64,000 bases of DNA from Micromonospora sp. NBC_01813 (GTDB lineage Bacteria > Actinomycetota > Actinomycetes > Mycobacteriales > Micromonosporaceae). Below the pieces are notes generated by a model, which was not told where the DNA came from, did no database searches, and saw nothing but the letters and a program-made list of their open reading frames with translations. Position numbers and translations under genes: made by a program. Below, piece after piece: positions 26,081 through 34,972 of this stretch; the stretch's first letter is position 1, and the number at the start of each line of letters is the position of its first letter. The stretch spans positions 4,959,001-5,023,000 of the forward strand of contig NZ_CP109067.1 in NCBI RefSeq assembly GCF_035917335.1. Reading direction: 5' to 3'.

Positions 26081-27313
26081 TCAGCCCGGCAGGACAACCT
26101 GGGTCGGGGTGGACCGGTGGGTGGTGGTGCCGTCGCCGAGCTGCCCAAAGGTGTTTCTGCCCCAGCACCACAGGCTGCCGTCGGTGCGTGCCGCGCAGGC
26201 GTGGTAGGACGCTCCGAGGCCCGCCGTCCAGGCGGTGGCGGTGCCGACCTGGGTCGGGGTCGACCGGTGGGTGGTGGTGCCGTCGCCGAGCTGCCCGGAC
26301 GCGTTGTTGCCCCAGCACCACAGGCTGCCGTCGGTGCGTGCCGCGCACGACGAGTCGACGCTCGCCTCGACGCTTGCCCAGGTGGTGGCGGTGCCGATCC
26401 GCAACGGGGTGGTCTGCGAGCCGATGCCCCCGCCAACCTGGCCGTACCCGTCCTCACCCCAGCACCACAGCGTCCCGTCGACGCGGACCGCGCAGGTGTG
26501 GACGAAGCCGGCCGTCGCACCGGCCCACGTGGTGGCGGTGCCTACCTGCGTCGGGGTCGCCCGGTAGCTCAGGATGCCGAGACCGAGCTGGCCGTCCGAA
26601 CTGCTGCCCCAGCACCACAGGGTGCCGTCGGTCCGCACGGCGCAGGTGTGGGCGTAGCCGGTCGTGACGCTCGCCCAACTGCTCGCCGTACCCACCTGCA
26701 GCGGGGCGCTCGCCTTGTGCGGAGACAAGCCGATTCCGAGCTGGGCGTGGCGGTTCAGGCCCCAACACCACAGGGTGCCGTCGGTCTGGATGGCGCAGGT
26801 GTGGTTGCTGCCGGCGCTGACGCTGGCCCAGGTGGTGGCGGTGCCGACCTGGACGGGGCTGGTCCGCCTGGTGTTCGTGCCGTCGCCGAGCTGCCCGCTG
26901 GCGTTGTTGCCCCAGCACCACAGGGTCCCGTCGGTGCGGACCGCGCAGGTGTTGCCGCTGCCGGCGTCGATCTGCGCCCAGGTGGTGGCGGTGCCGATCT
27001 GCACCGGACCGGTCCGGTTCGTGGTGGTCCCGTCGCCGAGCTGGCCGTAGAAGTTGTTGCCCCAGCACCACGGCGTTCCGTCGGTACGGATCACACAGGT
27101 GTGCAGATCGCCTGCGGCGACCTGGGACACCGCCGCGACGGCGAGCGAGCCGTCCGGCATGCCCGGGGCGGCGGCGCTGACGCCCGCCCCGGCCGCGCCC
27201 GCCGTGAACCCGATGGCCAGCACGGTGATCCCGACAGAAGCCGCCGCCATACCGGCGATTCGGGCTGCCCGCTGCCATCGCGTCCGCGGCCAGGCCTGCT
27301 GATTTTCGCTCAT
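26081..27313 (-). CDS. Secreted RCC1-repeat beta-propeller protein
   Basis: The 410-residue product has a hydrophobic N-terminal segment (about 20-45) that should direct export, then seven RCC1-type repeats of about 50 residues. Each repeat contains a close variant of CAVRTDGTLWCWG followed by GQLGDG, so the protein should fold as a seven-bladed propeller. Each repeat has two regularly placed Cys, which fits disulfide pairing outside the cell. RCC1 propellers bind proteins or other ligands; no catalytic motif is seen. ATG at 27313 follows GGGAG. The repeats are also visible as a DNA-level tandem repeat of about 150 bp. Confidence 0.85.
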   Translation of the reverse strand: MSENQQAWPRTRWQRAARIAGMAAASVGITVLAIGFTAGAAGAGVSAAAPGMPDGSLAVAAVSQVAAGDLHTCVIRTDGTPWCWGNNFYGQLGDGTTTNRTGPVQIGTATTWAQIDAGSGNTCAVRTDGTLWCWGNNASGQLGDGTNTRRTSPVQVGTATTWASVSAGSNHTCAIQTDGTLWCWGLNRHAQLGIGLSPHKASAPLQVGTASSWASVTTGYAHTCAVRTDGTLWCWGSSSDGQLGLGILSYRATPTQVGTATTWAGATAGFVHTCAVRVDGTLWCWGEDGYGQVGGGIGSQTTPLRIGTATTWASVEASVDSSCAARTDGSLWCWGNNASGQLGDGTTTHRSTPTQVGTATAWTAGLGASYHACAARTDGSLWCWGRNTFGQLGDGTTTHRSTPTQVVLPG

Positions 27314-27408
27314 CCTGCTCTCCCAGACATCGTCGGTTCCGCATGGTGGGGGCGGCGTTGCCCCGGCAGGTCACCAGCGACCCGCAACCACATGGTGAGG
27401 TGACTCTA

Positions 27409-27422
27409 CATCGACGTTCATC
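27409..27422 (-). promoter_or_regulatory. 14-base motif shared with the region before the beta-helix/CBM2 gene
   Basis: CATCGACGTTCATC occurs here, about 95 bp upstream of the RCC1 gene, and again at 30365-30378, about 60 bp before the secreted beta-helix gene. The shared position upstream of two secreted-protein genes suggests a common regulator. Confidence 0.35.
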
Positions 27423-27483
27423 AACGTTAAACCGGAGCGGGGCCGATGGTGTGGCTGATCCGGGGCCGAATGCCCGACTGGTC

Positions 27484-29130
27484 CTAGCCTGCTGACCTTT
27501 GGCGTTCCCGCCGGCGGCGATCCTGCTCGGCCCCGGCCAACGCGTCCAGCCTCTCCTCGGCGCAGTGCAGTTCGGCGGCGATGTCGGCGAGCGCGACGGT
27601 GGGATGGGTCGCGGCCCGAGCGGCCACTATCGACAGTGCCAGCGGGAGCCCTCTGGTGGTCTCGACGATGTCGGCGACCGCGGCCGGTTCGGCGGCGAGG
27701 CGGCCGCCGCCGAGGCGGCTGGCGAGCAGGTTCGTCGACTCCGCCGCCGTGAGCAGGCCCAGCGTCAACGGCGCGGCGCACTCGGCGGCGATCAGTCCAC
27801 CAAGCCGGTCGCGGCTGGTGACGACGACCATGCAGCCGCCGGCACCGGGTAGCAGGGCGCGAACCTGGGCGCAGTCCCGGGCGCTGTCGAGCACCACCAG
27901 CATCCGGCGAGAGGCCAGCAGGCTCCGGTAGAGCCCTGTCCTGGCCTCCAGGACCGAGGGGATCCGGGCGTGCGGCACGCCGAGCGCTTCGAGAAAGCCG
28001 GACAGGGCGTCGGACGGGGACAGCACACCGGTCTGGTCGTCTCCGCGAAGGTTCACGTAGAGCCGGCCGTCGGGAAAGCGCTCGGCCACCCGGTGTGCCC
28101 AGTGCAGCGCCAAGGCTGTCTTGCCGACCCCGGCCATTCCGGATACCGCAGCGATCGCGACGGTCGTCGGGCCCTGCACTCCGCTGTTGAGGAGCGCGTC
28201 GAGGCCGGCGAGTTCGCTGCTGCGGCCGACGAACTCGGGCACCGCACGCGGCAACTGTTCGGGGCGCGCGACGGGTGCCCATGGTGCCGTGTCCGGAGCC
28301 GCGCCTGGTGCCGTACCTGGCGTCCTGCCTGGTGCCGCGTCGTCCGGACCAGGTGGCGGGTGTGCCACCGGTCCCGGGCGGTGATGCAGGATGTCGTCGT
28401 ACAGCTTGGTGAGCTCCGGCGCGGGGTCGAGTCCGGTCTCCTCCGCCAGCACCTGCCGAGCCTGCCGGAAGGCGTCCAGCGCGCCGGCCACGTCCCCGGT
28501 ACGGTACAGACCCACCATCAGCTGCCCCCATGCCCGCTGCCGCAGCGGGTGCCGGTCGAGCAGGCCACGCAGCCGGCGCACCACGTCTGCCGGTGAGCCG
28601 AGCGCCAGCAGCGCCTCGGCGTAGTCTTCCTCGACGAGCAGTCGGCGCTCCGCCAGCTGCGCTACCCGCCGCGCCAATGCCGGGCGCAGCGGCAGGTCGG
28701 ACAGCGAATCGCCACGCCACAGACCCACCGCGGCGGACAGTTCCGCCTCGGCCCGCCGGGCGTCCGTGGCGGCGAGGGCGTCGCGGCCCCGTGCCGCCGC
28801 CGCGTCGAACAGGTCCAGATCCCGTTCCCCCGGCCGCACCCGCAGCAGGTAGCCGCCGGCAGCAGCGGTTATCCCGTCCCAGGGACCTCCGTCGCCCAGC
28901 GACTGCCGCAGTCCGCGTACGTAGGTGCGCAGGTTCGCCGCGGCTGACGCCGGCTGATCGTGGCCCCACAACGTCGCCGCCAGCTCGTTGGCGCCGACGA
29001 CCTCGTTCGGACGCAGCAGCAGGGCGGCCAGGAGCAGACGTTGTTTCACCGGACCCAGTGGAGCTGGCTGGCCTTCGCGGTACACCCGGAGTGGGCCGAG
29101 GAGGTCGAAACGCACAAGCACCTCAGACAT
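27484..29130 (-). CDS. AfsR/SARP-type regulator: OmpR-like DNA-binding, BTAD and NB-ARC domains
   Basis: The 548-residue product begins with an OmpR-like winged helix (FDLLGPLRVYREGQP to YVRGLRQSLGD). A bacterial transcriptional activation domain follows (about 95-245, with LYRTGDVAGALDAFRQAR and ETGLDPAPELTKLYDDIL), then a Pro/Ala linker. The C-terminal NB-ARC ATPase has P-loop GMAGVGKTAL and Walker B MLVVLDSARD. The C-terminal TPR array of full AfsR is missing, as in shorter SARP regulators. Such proteins activate nearby secondary metabolism or secreted-enzyme genes. A start 12 bp upstream (GTG 29142) is also possible. It lies divergent from the secreted-protein gene at 29382. Confidence 0.87.
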   Translation of the reverse strand: MSEVLVRFDLLGPLRVYREGQPAPLGPVKQRLLLAALLLRPNEVVGANELAATLWGHDQPASAAANLRTYVRGLRQSLGDGGPWDGITAAAGGYLLRVRPGERDLDLFDAAAARGRDALAATDARRAEAELSAAVGLWRGDSLSDLPLRPALARRVAQLAERRLLVEEDYAEALLALGSPADVVRRLRGLLDRHPLRQRAWGQLMVGLYRTGDVAGALDAFRQARQVLAEETGLDPAPELTKLYDDILHHRPGPVAHPPPGPDDAAPGRTPGTAPGAAPDTAPWAPVARPEQLPRAVPEFVGRSSELAGLDALLNSGVQGPTTVAIAAVSGMAGVGKTALALHWAHRVAERFPDGRLYVNLRGDDQTGVLSPSDALSGFLEALGVPHARIPSVLEARTGLYRSLLASRRMLVVLDSARDCAQVRALLPGAGGCMVVVTSRDRLGGLIAAECAAPLTLGLLTAAESTNLLASRLGGGRLAAEPAAVADIVETTRGLPLALSIVAARAATHPTVALADIAAELHCAEERLDALAGAEQDRRRRERQRSAG

Positions 29131-29381
29131 GGGCGCTGTCACCCAGGTTCGACGGACCCGGACGACGGGGGCGAGTTGATGGGTTATACGTCAGTTGTGC
29201 ATCGAATGTACGGACCCCACCGTATCGTTCTGCCGTCCACACTTGTCCATGGCTGAGCACCCCCATTCGCCCCGGATGCGTGATCACGCACGCCCAGCGG
29301 GCGCCGTCCGGTCCGACCCGGGTCGACGCCCCGGATCCGGTGCCAACCCATGTGCCTCACCACCTGGAGAACGGTTCCCGC

Positions 29382-30278
29382 ATGCGTAAAACAATCCTCA
29401 CCGCCGCGATGGCACTGACCGTCGCCGCGACCGGCCTCGCCGTAGCCGAAGCCGTGACGCCCGCCAAGCCGGCGCACGCGGCGCTCAGTGACGTTCCGGC
29501 GGACTGCGGCGTCTTCACCGCGGCGTACCGCTCCGATGGGCAACGGCTCACCTACTGGTACTCCGGCGGCGAGACCGGCACCACCGCCTACGCCAACGAC
29601 AATCTCGGTTGGGTGCCGACGGCGCATCAGCAGATCGGCGGCTCCGGCGACGACACCAGCTTCCGCAGCACCGAGTACGCCGCCCATCCGACCGACGGCT
29701 GGCTCTACAAGGTGAGCCGTCAGGGCGAACTGGTCGACGGCACCATGCGGATCACGACGATCAGCGCCGAACGCCTCAAGAGCGGATTCGCCGGTACCCG
29801 TGTCCTCGCAACGGCATCGCCGTACCTCTACCGCGTCGCGGGCACTTCGCTCTACCGCTACACCGAAACCTATGTGGACGGCGAGTTCACGCTCTCGTCG
29901 CCGGTCAAGCTGACCAGCACCGGCTGGGACACGGTCAACACCCTGACCTACGAGCGCAGCGGTGGGACGGGCAGCGCCGCCGTGGACGTGCTGATCGGCA
30001 CCAAGACCAACGGCCAGCTCAAGGAGTGGCGCGTCAACCGGGCCACCCCGAAGACGATCACCTCGAAGGTGTTGCGCACGGTCGGTTGGGCTCCCTTCAC
30101 CAGCCTCAGCACCGGCTACTGCGACGCGCACCCCAACGGCCGACCGATCCTCGGGATCAAGGCCAGCGGCGCGGCCTCGGCGCACTTCGACGCCAACAAG
30201 ACCGACGGCGTCGGTACGGACATCTCGGGCGGCTCCCTCGGCTCGCTCGGCTGGACCGCAAAGGCCTACGGCCAGTAG
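29382..30278 (+). CDS. Secreted protein of unknown function, possibly a beta-propeller lectin
   Basis: The 298-residue product has a clear signal peptide (MRKTILTAAMALTVAATG, then a likely cleavage near PAHAALS). The mature part is rich in Tyr, Thr and Gly and contains loosely repeated segments such as LYKVSRQGELVDG, LYRYTETYVDGEF and LKEWRVNRAT. That spacing resembles tachylectin-like propeller blades, but I cannot assign the family with confidence. Two Cys may form one disulfide. GGAG lies 12 bases before ATG. It faces away from the AfsR-like regulator, which may control it. Confidence 0.7.
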   Translation: MRKTILTAAMALTVAATGLAVAEAVTPAKPAHAALSDVPADCGVFTAAYRSDGQRLTYWYSGGETGTTAYANDNLGWVPTAHQQIGGSGDDTSFRSTEYAAHPTDGWLYKVSRQGELVDGTMRITTISAERLKSGFAGTRVLATASPYLYRVAGTSLYRYTETYVDGEFTLSSPVKLTSTGWDTVNTLTYERSGGTGSAAVDVLIGTKTNGQLKEWRVNRATPKTITSKVLRTVGWAPFTSLSTGYCDAHPNGRPILGIKASGAASAHFDANKTDGVGTDISGGSLGSLGWTAKAYGQ

Positions 30279-30291
30279 CGGGGGCACCTGC

Positions 30292-30331
30292 ACGAGTCCG
30301 TCCGAGGCCAGCCGCGCTCGGGCGGACTCGT
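30292..30331 (+). terminator. Terminator after the secreted-protein gene
   Basis: Arms at 30292-30306 and 30317-30331 pair over 15 positions, one of them a G-U pair in RNA, with a 10-base loop. It starts 14 bp after the stop codon at 30278. Confidence 0.65.
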
Positions 30332-30363
30332 CGGGAGCCGAGGTTCGCGCCAGGGGTCCGAAA

Positions 30364-30393
30364 TCATCGACGTTCATCTATAGTTGTCGATGA
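30364..30393 (+). promoter_or_regulatory. Inverted repeat before the beta-helix/CBM2 gene
   Basis: TCATCGAC (30364-30371) and GTCGATGA (30386-30393) form an inverted repeat with a 14-base AT-rich centre containing CTATAG. It lies 46 bp from the start codon and includes the 14-base motif also found at 27409-27422. An operator overlapping a promoter is a reasonable reading. Confidence 0.4.
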
Positions 30394-30439
30394 GTTCACG
30401 CGCGCGTCCCGTCCCATCCATCCGAGTCAGGACTGACCA

Positions 30440-32278
30440 ATGAAACGCATCCCGCTGAGAGCCGTCCTCCCCGTCGGGCTCGCGATCGCACTGGTCGCCG
30501 GCCCGCTCGGGGCACCGGCGACCGCGCAGGCGACCGTCCCGATCACGCTGACCGGCGCCAGCGCCACCAGCCCCAGCGCCAACGTCACCATCGCCGGGCG
30601 GGCCGTGACGATCACCGCACCGGGCACCTACGAGATCACCGGCGCCCTCAACGACGGCTACCTGAACGTCGACACCTCCGCCCCGGGCACCGTCGACCTG
30701 ATCCTCAACGGCGCCACCATCACCAACTCCAACAACGCGCCGCTGCAGGTCACCGACGCCGACCAGGTCGTGATCACGCTCGCCGCCGGAACCACCAACC
30801 GGCTCACCGACGCGGCCAACTACGTCTATCCGGATCCGACCACCGACGAGCCGAACGCCGCCCTGTTCAGCCGCGCCGACCTGCGCATCACCGGAACCGG
30901 GGCGCTGACCGTTCGGGGCAACGCGTACGACGGCATCACCAGCAAGGACGGCCTGGTCATCGAGTCAGGCACGATCACGGTGAACGCGGTCGACGACGGC
31001 ATCCGGGGCAAGGACTTCCTCGACATCACCGGTGGGAACGTCGACGTCACCGCCGGCGGCGACGGAATCAAGTCCGACGACACCGAAGCCGACCGGGGCC
31101 GGCTCACCATCACCAACGGCACCGTGCGGGTGAACGCGGGCGACGACGCCATCAAGGGCGAGAACACCGTCGGGATCTCCGGCGGCACCGTCACGGTCAC
31201 CAGCTCCTTCGAGGCGATCGAGAGCCGGCAGGTCACCATCAGCGGCGGCACCGTCGACGTCACCGCCCGCGACGACGCGATCAACGCCGTCGAGGACGGG
31301 TACGGCGACTTCGACGTGGCGCCGAACGCGTTCATCCGGTTCACCGGCGGGACCACACTGGTCAACTCCAGCATCGACGGCATCGACTCCAACGGCACGG
31401 TGACCTTCGCCGGCGGCACGGTCGTGGTCAGCGGCCCGAGCAGCGGCAGCCCCGGCGAGGGCGCGATCGACTCGAACGGCGCGGTCCACTTCACCGGCGG
31501 CACGATGTTCGGGGCCGGGTCGACCGCGCTGGCGGTGCTCAGCCTGCCGCCGACGTCGGGTCAGGGCTGGGTGGCGCCGCAACTGTCCAGCAGCCAACCG
31601 GCCGGCACCCTGCTCCATCTGGTCTCCGGCGGTCAGGTGCTCGCCTCCTACCGCGCCCCCAAGGCTTTCCGGGAGGTGGTCTTCTCCGCCAATCGCATCC
31701 AGCACGGACAGACCTACGAGGTCTACCTGGGCGGCAGTCTCTCCGGTACGACGATCGGCGGCATGGCCACCACCGGCGGCAGCATCGCGGGTGCCACCCG
31801 ACTCATGACGGTCACCGCCGGGCAGTACCGGGGCGGCCTGATCGGCTGGCCGCCCGGCCCCGGCTGGCCGCCGCCGACCACCCCGCCACCCACCACGCCG
31901 CCGCCGACCACCCCGCCACCGACCACCCCGCCGCCGCCGACCACGCCACCGCCGACCACCACGCCACCGCCGAGCGCTGGCGGCTGTACGGCGGCCTACT
32001 CCATCCTGGGCCAGTGGCAGGGCGGCTTCCAGGGCGACGTACGGGTCACCGCCGGCTCGTCGCCGATCAGAGGTTGGCGGGTGACCTGGACCTTCGCCAA
32101 CGGCCAGACGATCAGCCAGTCCTGGAACGCGACCATCAGCGCCAGCGGCTCGGCGGTGACGGCGACCAACGTCTCCTTCAACGGCTCGCTAGGTGCCGGG
32201 GCCAGCACGAGCTTCGGATTCATCGGCAGTTGGAATGGCAGCAACGCCGCTCCGGCTCTCACCTGTACCGCCACGTGA
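30440..32278 (+). CDS. Secreted Cthe_2159-like beta-helix protein with C-terminal CBM2
   Basis: The 612-residue product has a signal peptide (MKRIPLRAVLPVGLAIALVA) and a large domain (about 35-460) of short repeated strands such as GGTVTVTSS and GGTVDVTARDDAI. Turns rich in Asp and Gly (DDGIRGKD, GDGIKSDD, GDDAIKGEN) are spaced like calcium sites of the Cthe_2159-type acid-sugar and cellulose-binding parallel beta-helix. A Pro/Thr linker and a CBM2 (GWRVTWTFANGQ, QSWNATIS) follow. Members are thought to bind polygalacturonate or cellulose rather than cleave them. The linkage to CBM2 suggests anchoring on plant cell wall. Confidence 0.83.
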   Translation: MKRIPLRAVLPVGLAIALVAGPLGAPATAQATVPITLTGASATSPSANVTIAGRAVTITAPGTYEITGALNDGYLNVDTSAPGTVDLILNGATITNSNNAPLQVTDADQVVITLAAGTTNRLTDAANYVYPDPTTDEPNAALFSRADLRITGTGALTVRGNAYDGITSKDGLVIESGTITVNAVDDGIRGKDFLDITGGNVDVTAGGDGIKSDDTEADRGRLTITNGTVRVNAGDDAIKGENTVGISGGTVTVTSSFEAIESRQVTISGGTVDVTARDDAINAVEDGYGDFDVAPNAFIRFTGGTTLVNSSIDGIDSNGTVTFAGGTVVVSGPSSGSPGEGAIDSNGAVHFTGGTMFGAGSTALAVLSLPPTSGQGWVAPQLSSSQPAGTLLHLVSGGQVLASYRAPKAFREVVFSANRIQHGQTYEVYLGGSLSGTTIGGMATTGGSIAGATRLMTVTAGQYRGGLIGWPPGPGWPPPTTPPPTTPPPTTPPPTTPPPPTTPPPTTTPPPSAGGCTAAYSILGQWQGGFQGDVRVTAGSSPIRGWRVTWTFANGQTISQSWNATISASGSAVTATNVSFNGSLGAGASTSFGFIGSWNGSNAAPALTCTAT

Positions 32279-32325
32279 TCGGGTAGCGCCCGCGTTCGCC
32301 AGCGTCCCGATCCGCCACTGAGGCA

Positions 32326-32355
32326 GGAGCCCGGCACCACGTGGTGCCGGGCTCC
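32326..32355 (+). terminator. Perfect 30 bp palindrome, terminator of the beta-helix gene
   Basis: Two 15-base arms (32326-32340 and 32341-32355) meet without a spacer, so the RNA loop would be formed by the central bases. It lies 48 bp after the stop codon. Confidence 0.65.
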
Positions 32356-32590
32356 ATCGGCGACCGACCCGCCACTACGAGCAGGTCAGTATGATTCTCG
32401 CCGGCGGGTCGGACGAACAAGGAATCAGCGGACCTTCGCCAGCTTTCCCCCTTTTGGGGATCCAAAGGGCGGTGTAGGGTCTTGTTGATCTTCCCGGTTG
32501 CGGTGCGGCAGCGGCACACATCCGGATGTGACCAATCGCCACGCGCACATCGATGCATGCGTGGCCGCGTCCATCAGGAGGTACTCGACG

Positions 32591-32632
32591 ATGCAACTGA
32601 CGCAGAAGCCCGATCGGTGCCACATTTGTTGA
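32591..32632 (+). CDS. Possible 13-residue leader ORF overlapping the LysE start
   Basis: ATG at 32591 follows AGGAGG at ideal distance and encodes MQLTQKPDRCHIC before TGA at 32630-32632. That stop overlaps an in-frame TTG of the LysE gene as TTGA. The LysE gene has no ribosome binding site of its own nearby. Translation of the leader could therefore load ribosomes onto the exporter gene. The alternative is that the true start was mis-set by a frameshift. Confidence 0.4.
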   Translation: MQLTQKPDRCHIC

Positions 32633-33327
32633 GCGGGGAACTCGTCACGTTCGTTGGCGTGGCGGCCGGGGCGGTCGTCCTTCCCGGAGCGGATTTCACC
32701 ATGGTGGTCCGCAATGCACTCGCCAGCCGGAAGCTCGGGCTGGCTACTGCCGGTGGCGTCGTCAGTGGCCTGCTCCTGCACTCGTCACTGGCCGCACTCG
32801 GGGTCGCGGCGCTGATGATGACATCGGTGACGGCGTACCGGGTGATCCAGTTCGTCGGCATGGGATACCTCCTCTATCTGGGCATCCGATTGTTGTGCAG
32901 TCCGCCGCTGCCCGAGGCCGCTCTGGAGCGGAACATCGACAGCCGGATCGACGTGCGCCGACACCGAAGGACCCAGGATGGCAGCAGCTGGCACGCCTAC
33001 CGACAGGGGCTGGTGACCGATCTGACCAATCCCAAGGTCTTCGTGTTCTTCGCCAGCCTGATCCCACAATTCGTTCCCACCGGAGTGCCGGCCGGGCCCC
33101 GTACGGCGGTGCTGGCTCTGCTGATCGTGTTACTGGCCGTAATTTGGTATCCCGTACTCGCTGTGACGGTCGACCGGGCCGGCGGTTTCCTACGGCGGCC
33201 GGGGGCGGCCCGCACGCTCAACGCACTCGCCGGCCTCACCCTGCTCGGGCTGAGCCTGCACCTTGCCGCCGAACTGACCGTGCTTCTCGACTACGCGGAC
33301 CCCATCGAGCGCCTGGTGTCGAGGTAG
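32629..33327 (+). CDS. LysE-family amino acid/metabolite exporter
   Basis: The product of about 232 residues has the LysE/RhtB layout of six hydrophobic segments. The N-terminal signature is present in modified form (VVLPGADFTMVVRNALASRK, where most members have PGPDF), as is DLTNPKVFVFFASLIPQF. TTG at 32629 or 32626 or GTG at 32617 may be used; TTG 32629 overlaps the stop of a short upstream ORF with a perfect ribosome binding site. These proteins export amino acids or related small molecules using the proton gradient. The substrate is not evident. Confidence 0.82.
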   Translation: MSGELVTFVGVAAGAVVLPGADFTMVVRNALASRKLGLATAGGVVSGLLLHSSLAALGVAALMMTSVTAYRVIQFVGMGYLLYLGIRLLCSPPLPEAALERNIDSRIDVRRHRRTQDGSSWHAYRQGLVTDLTNPKVFVFFASLIPQFVPTGVPAGPRTAVLALLIVLLAVIWYPVLAVTVDRAGGFLRRPGAARTLNALAGLTLLGLSLHLAAELTVLLDYADPIERLVSR

Positions 33328-33362
33328 CTGGCTGTCGCCCGACCTGGTCAGGCGACAGCCAG
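33328..33362. terminator. Convergent terminator between the LysE and STAS genes
   Basis: A perfect 12 bp inverted repeat (33328-33339 and 33351-33362) with an 11-base loop begins just after the LysE stop. The right arm covers the last codons of the STAS gene. Confidence 0.65.
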
Positions 33363-33800
33363 TAGTTCGGTCGGCTGCGCCCCGTCCACCAGAGCCGGGC
33401 CAACCCTTGGCCAGCTGGCGCAGCCTGCGGGCTCAGGCGCAGGCGAGCCGTTCGGGGCGGTGAAGACACCGAGCAGCCCGGCCACCTCCAGCACCCGGCG
33501 TACGATCGGTTGCGGGTGACTGACCCGCACCCGCCGTCCGGTTCGCACGGCGGCGTTGCGCACCGCGACGAGCGCGCCGATTCCCGTGCAATCCAGATAG
33601 GTGACCCCGGCGAGATCGACGTCGAGCAGGTCCGGACAGTGATCGTGGAGCAGGCACAGCAGCCGCTCGCGCAGCGCCGGCGCGGTTGCCAGGTCGACCT
33701 CTCCGGTCACGACGGCCCTGGCCGTCGTCGGCGACGGGTGGCTCGTGTCGATGTGTAGCTGCGGCAGAGCGGTCACGGGCGACGACATGGTGGTAGACAT
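33348..33800 (-). CDS. STAS-domain protein, anti-sigma factor antagonist type
   Basis: The 150-residue product is a single STAS domain (about 14-120). The region AGVTYLDCTGIGALVAV holds the residue normally phosphorylated in SpoIIAA/RsbV proteins, here the Thr or nearby Cys/Asp positions of a DCTG motif where DSSG is typical. ATG at 33800 follows GGAGG. Such proteins bind anti-sigma kinases and release a stress sigma factor. It sits head to head with two GAF-ANTAR genes. The change at the phospho-site is worth noting, since Thr can still be phosphorylated. Confidence 0.83.
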   Translation of the reverse strand: MSTTMSSPVTALPQLHIDTSHPSPTTARAVVTGEVDLATAPALRERLLCLLHDHCPDLLDVDLAGVTYLDCTGIGALVAVRNAAVRTGRRVRVSHPQPIVRRVLEVAGLLGVFTAPNGSPAPEPAGCASWPRVGPALVDGAQPTELLAVA

Positions 33801-34183
33801 TCTGTTCCTCCAGCCCAACTGCCTACACGGCTTGCATGGTGAGCGGGCAGGGACTGGGCCCGGGCCGGGGCGGCAACAGCCGAGAAAGGTACCGGTCGTT
33901 GCTGGCTCGACGAGCTGCGCACGTCCATGCGGCGCGGCTGTCCGCAGCGTACGCCTGTCAGGTTTCGCTTGGGAACCGCGCGCACGACGGCATTGCCGAG
34001 GCGGACGCCGCGTCGGCCGGGGCGTAGGCTGGGCGGTGACAAGCCGCCCCGAGGAGCTGGTCGCGTTCGACCCGGTCCTTGTCCTACGTCGCCTGCCCGT
34101 CGCGGCGCCCACGAACCGTTCAGGTATCGGAGGCGCCCCGTGCAACCACTGATGGTGACGTGGTGTCCGGGTGGGATGGTGCG

Positions 34184-34900
34184 GTGAACGCCGATCGCAG
34201 AATGCGGTTGTGGAGCCGGGTCGTCGGGCACGCTCAAGGTGGACCGGTCACGGTCGAACATGTCTGCACCTCGGTGATATCGGCTGCCGGCGTGGCTGGC
34301 GTCGCCGTCACGGTGGTGCTCGCCACCGGCCACCGCGAGACGGTGTACGCCAGCGACCGGGTCGCCTCCGATCTTGCGGAGTTGGCCCTGATCCTCGGCG
34401 AGGGCCCCGGCGTGGATGCCGGCGACGGCGGTCCGGCTCTGGTCGCCGACCTGACCGCCGCAGACTGCCTGGCCCGCTGGCCGGTGTACGCGATGGCCGC
34501 GGCATCCGCTGGCGCGTCTGCGGTGTTCGCGCTGCCGTTGCAGGTCGGCGCGATCCGGGTCGGTGTCATGGACCTCTACCGCACCAGGCCCGGCGGACTG
34601 GACGGCGAGAGGCTGGCCGACGCGCTGGCGCTGGCGGACACTGCCTGCTCGCTGCTGCTGGACGCGGGGCAGCACGACCGGCCCGGCTCGGGCGGGCACC
34701 GACCCGAGCAGGTCGGCCTGCACCACCCTGAGGTGCATCAGGCCACCGGGATGATCGTCGTGCAGTTGGGAGTGACGGCGTCGGTAGCCCTGATCCGGCT
34801 GCGGGCCTACGCGTACGCCCACGACCGGCGGCTGCGTGACGTCGCCGGAGATGTCGTCGCGCGACGCCTGCGCTTCGACGCCGACTCGGACCGCGGCTGA
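34184..34900 (+). CDS. GAF-ANTAR domain regulator 1
   Basis: The product of about 238 residues has an N-terminal GAF-like sensory domain and a C-terminal ANTAR RNA-binding domain (HHPEVHQATGMIVVQLGV to YAYAHDRRLRDVAGDVV). ANTAR proteins bind paired hexaloop hairpins in mRNA leaders and act as antiterminators. The start is uncertain: GTG at 34184 is chosen for its GA-rich upstream bases, with in-frame alternatives further 5'. The region 33801-34183 between it and the STAS gene shows only weak inverted repeats and no clear gene. Confidence 0.78.
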   Translation: MNADRRMRLWSRVVGHAQGGPVTVEHVCTSVISAAGVAGVAVTVVLATGHRETVYASDRVASDLAELALILGEGPGVDAGDGGPALVADLTAADCLARWPVYAMAAASAGASAVFALPLQVGAIRVGVMDLYRTRPGGLDGERLADALALADTACSLLLDAGQHDRPGSGGHRPEQVGLHHPEVHQATGMIVVQLGVTASVALIRLRAYAYAHDRRLRDVAGDVVARRLRFDADSDRG

Positions 34901-34972
34901 GTTCCTGACCCCGACCGCCGGGGGGCTACAGTCCGGGCAAGCAGGTCTACTGTTGTGGCGAGGGTGAGGGAG

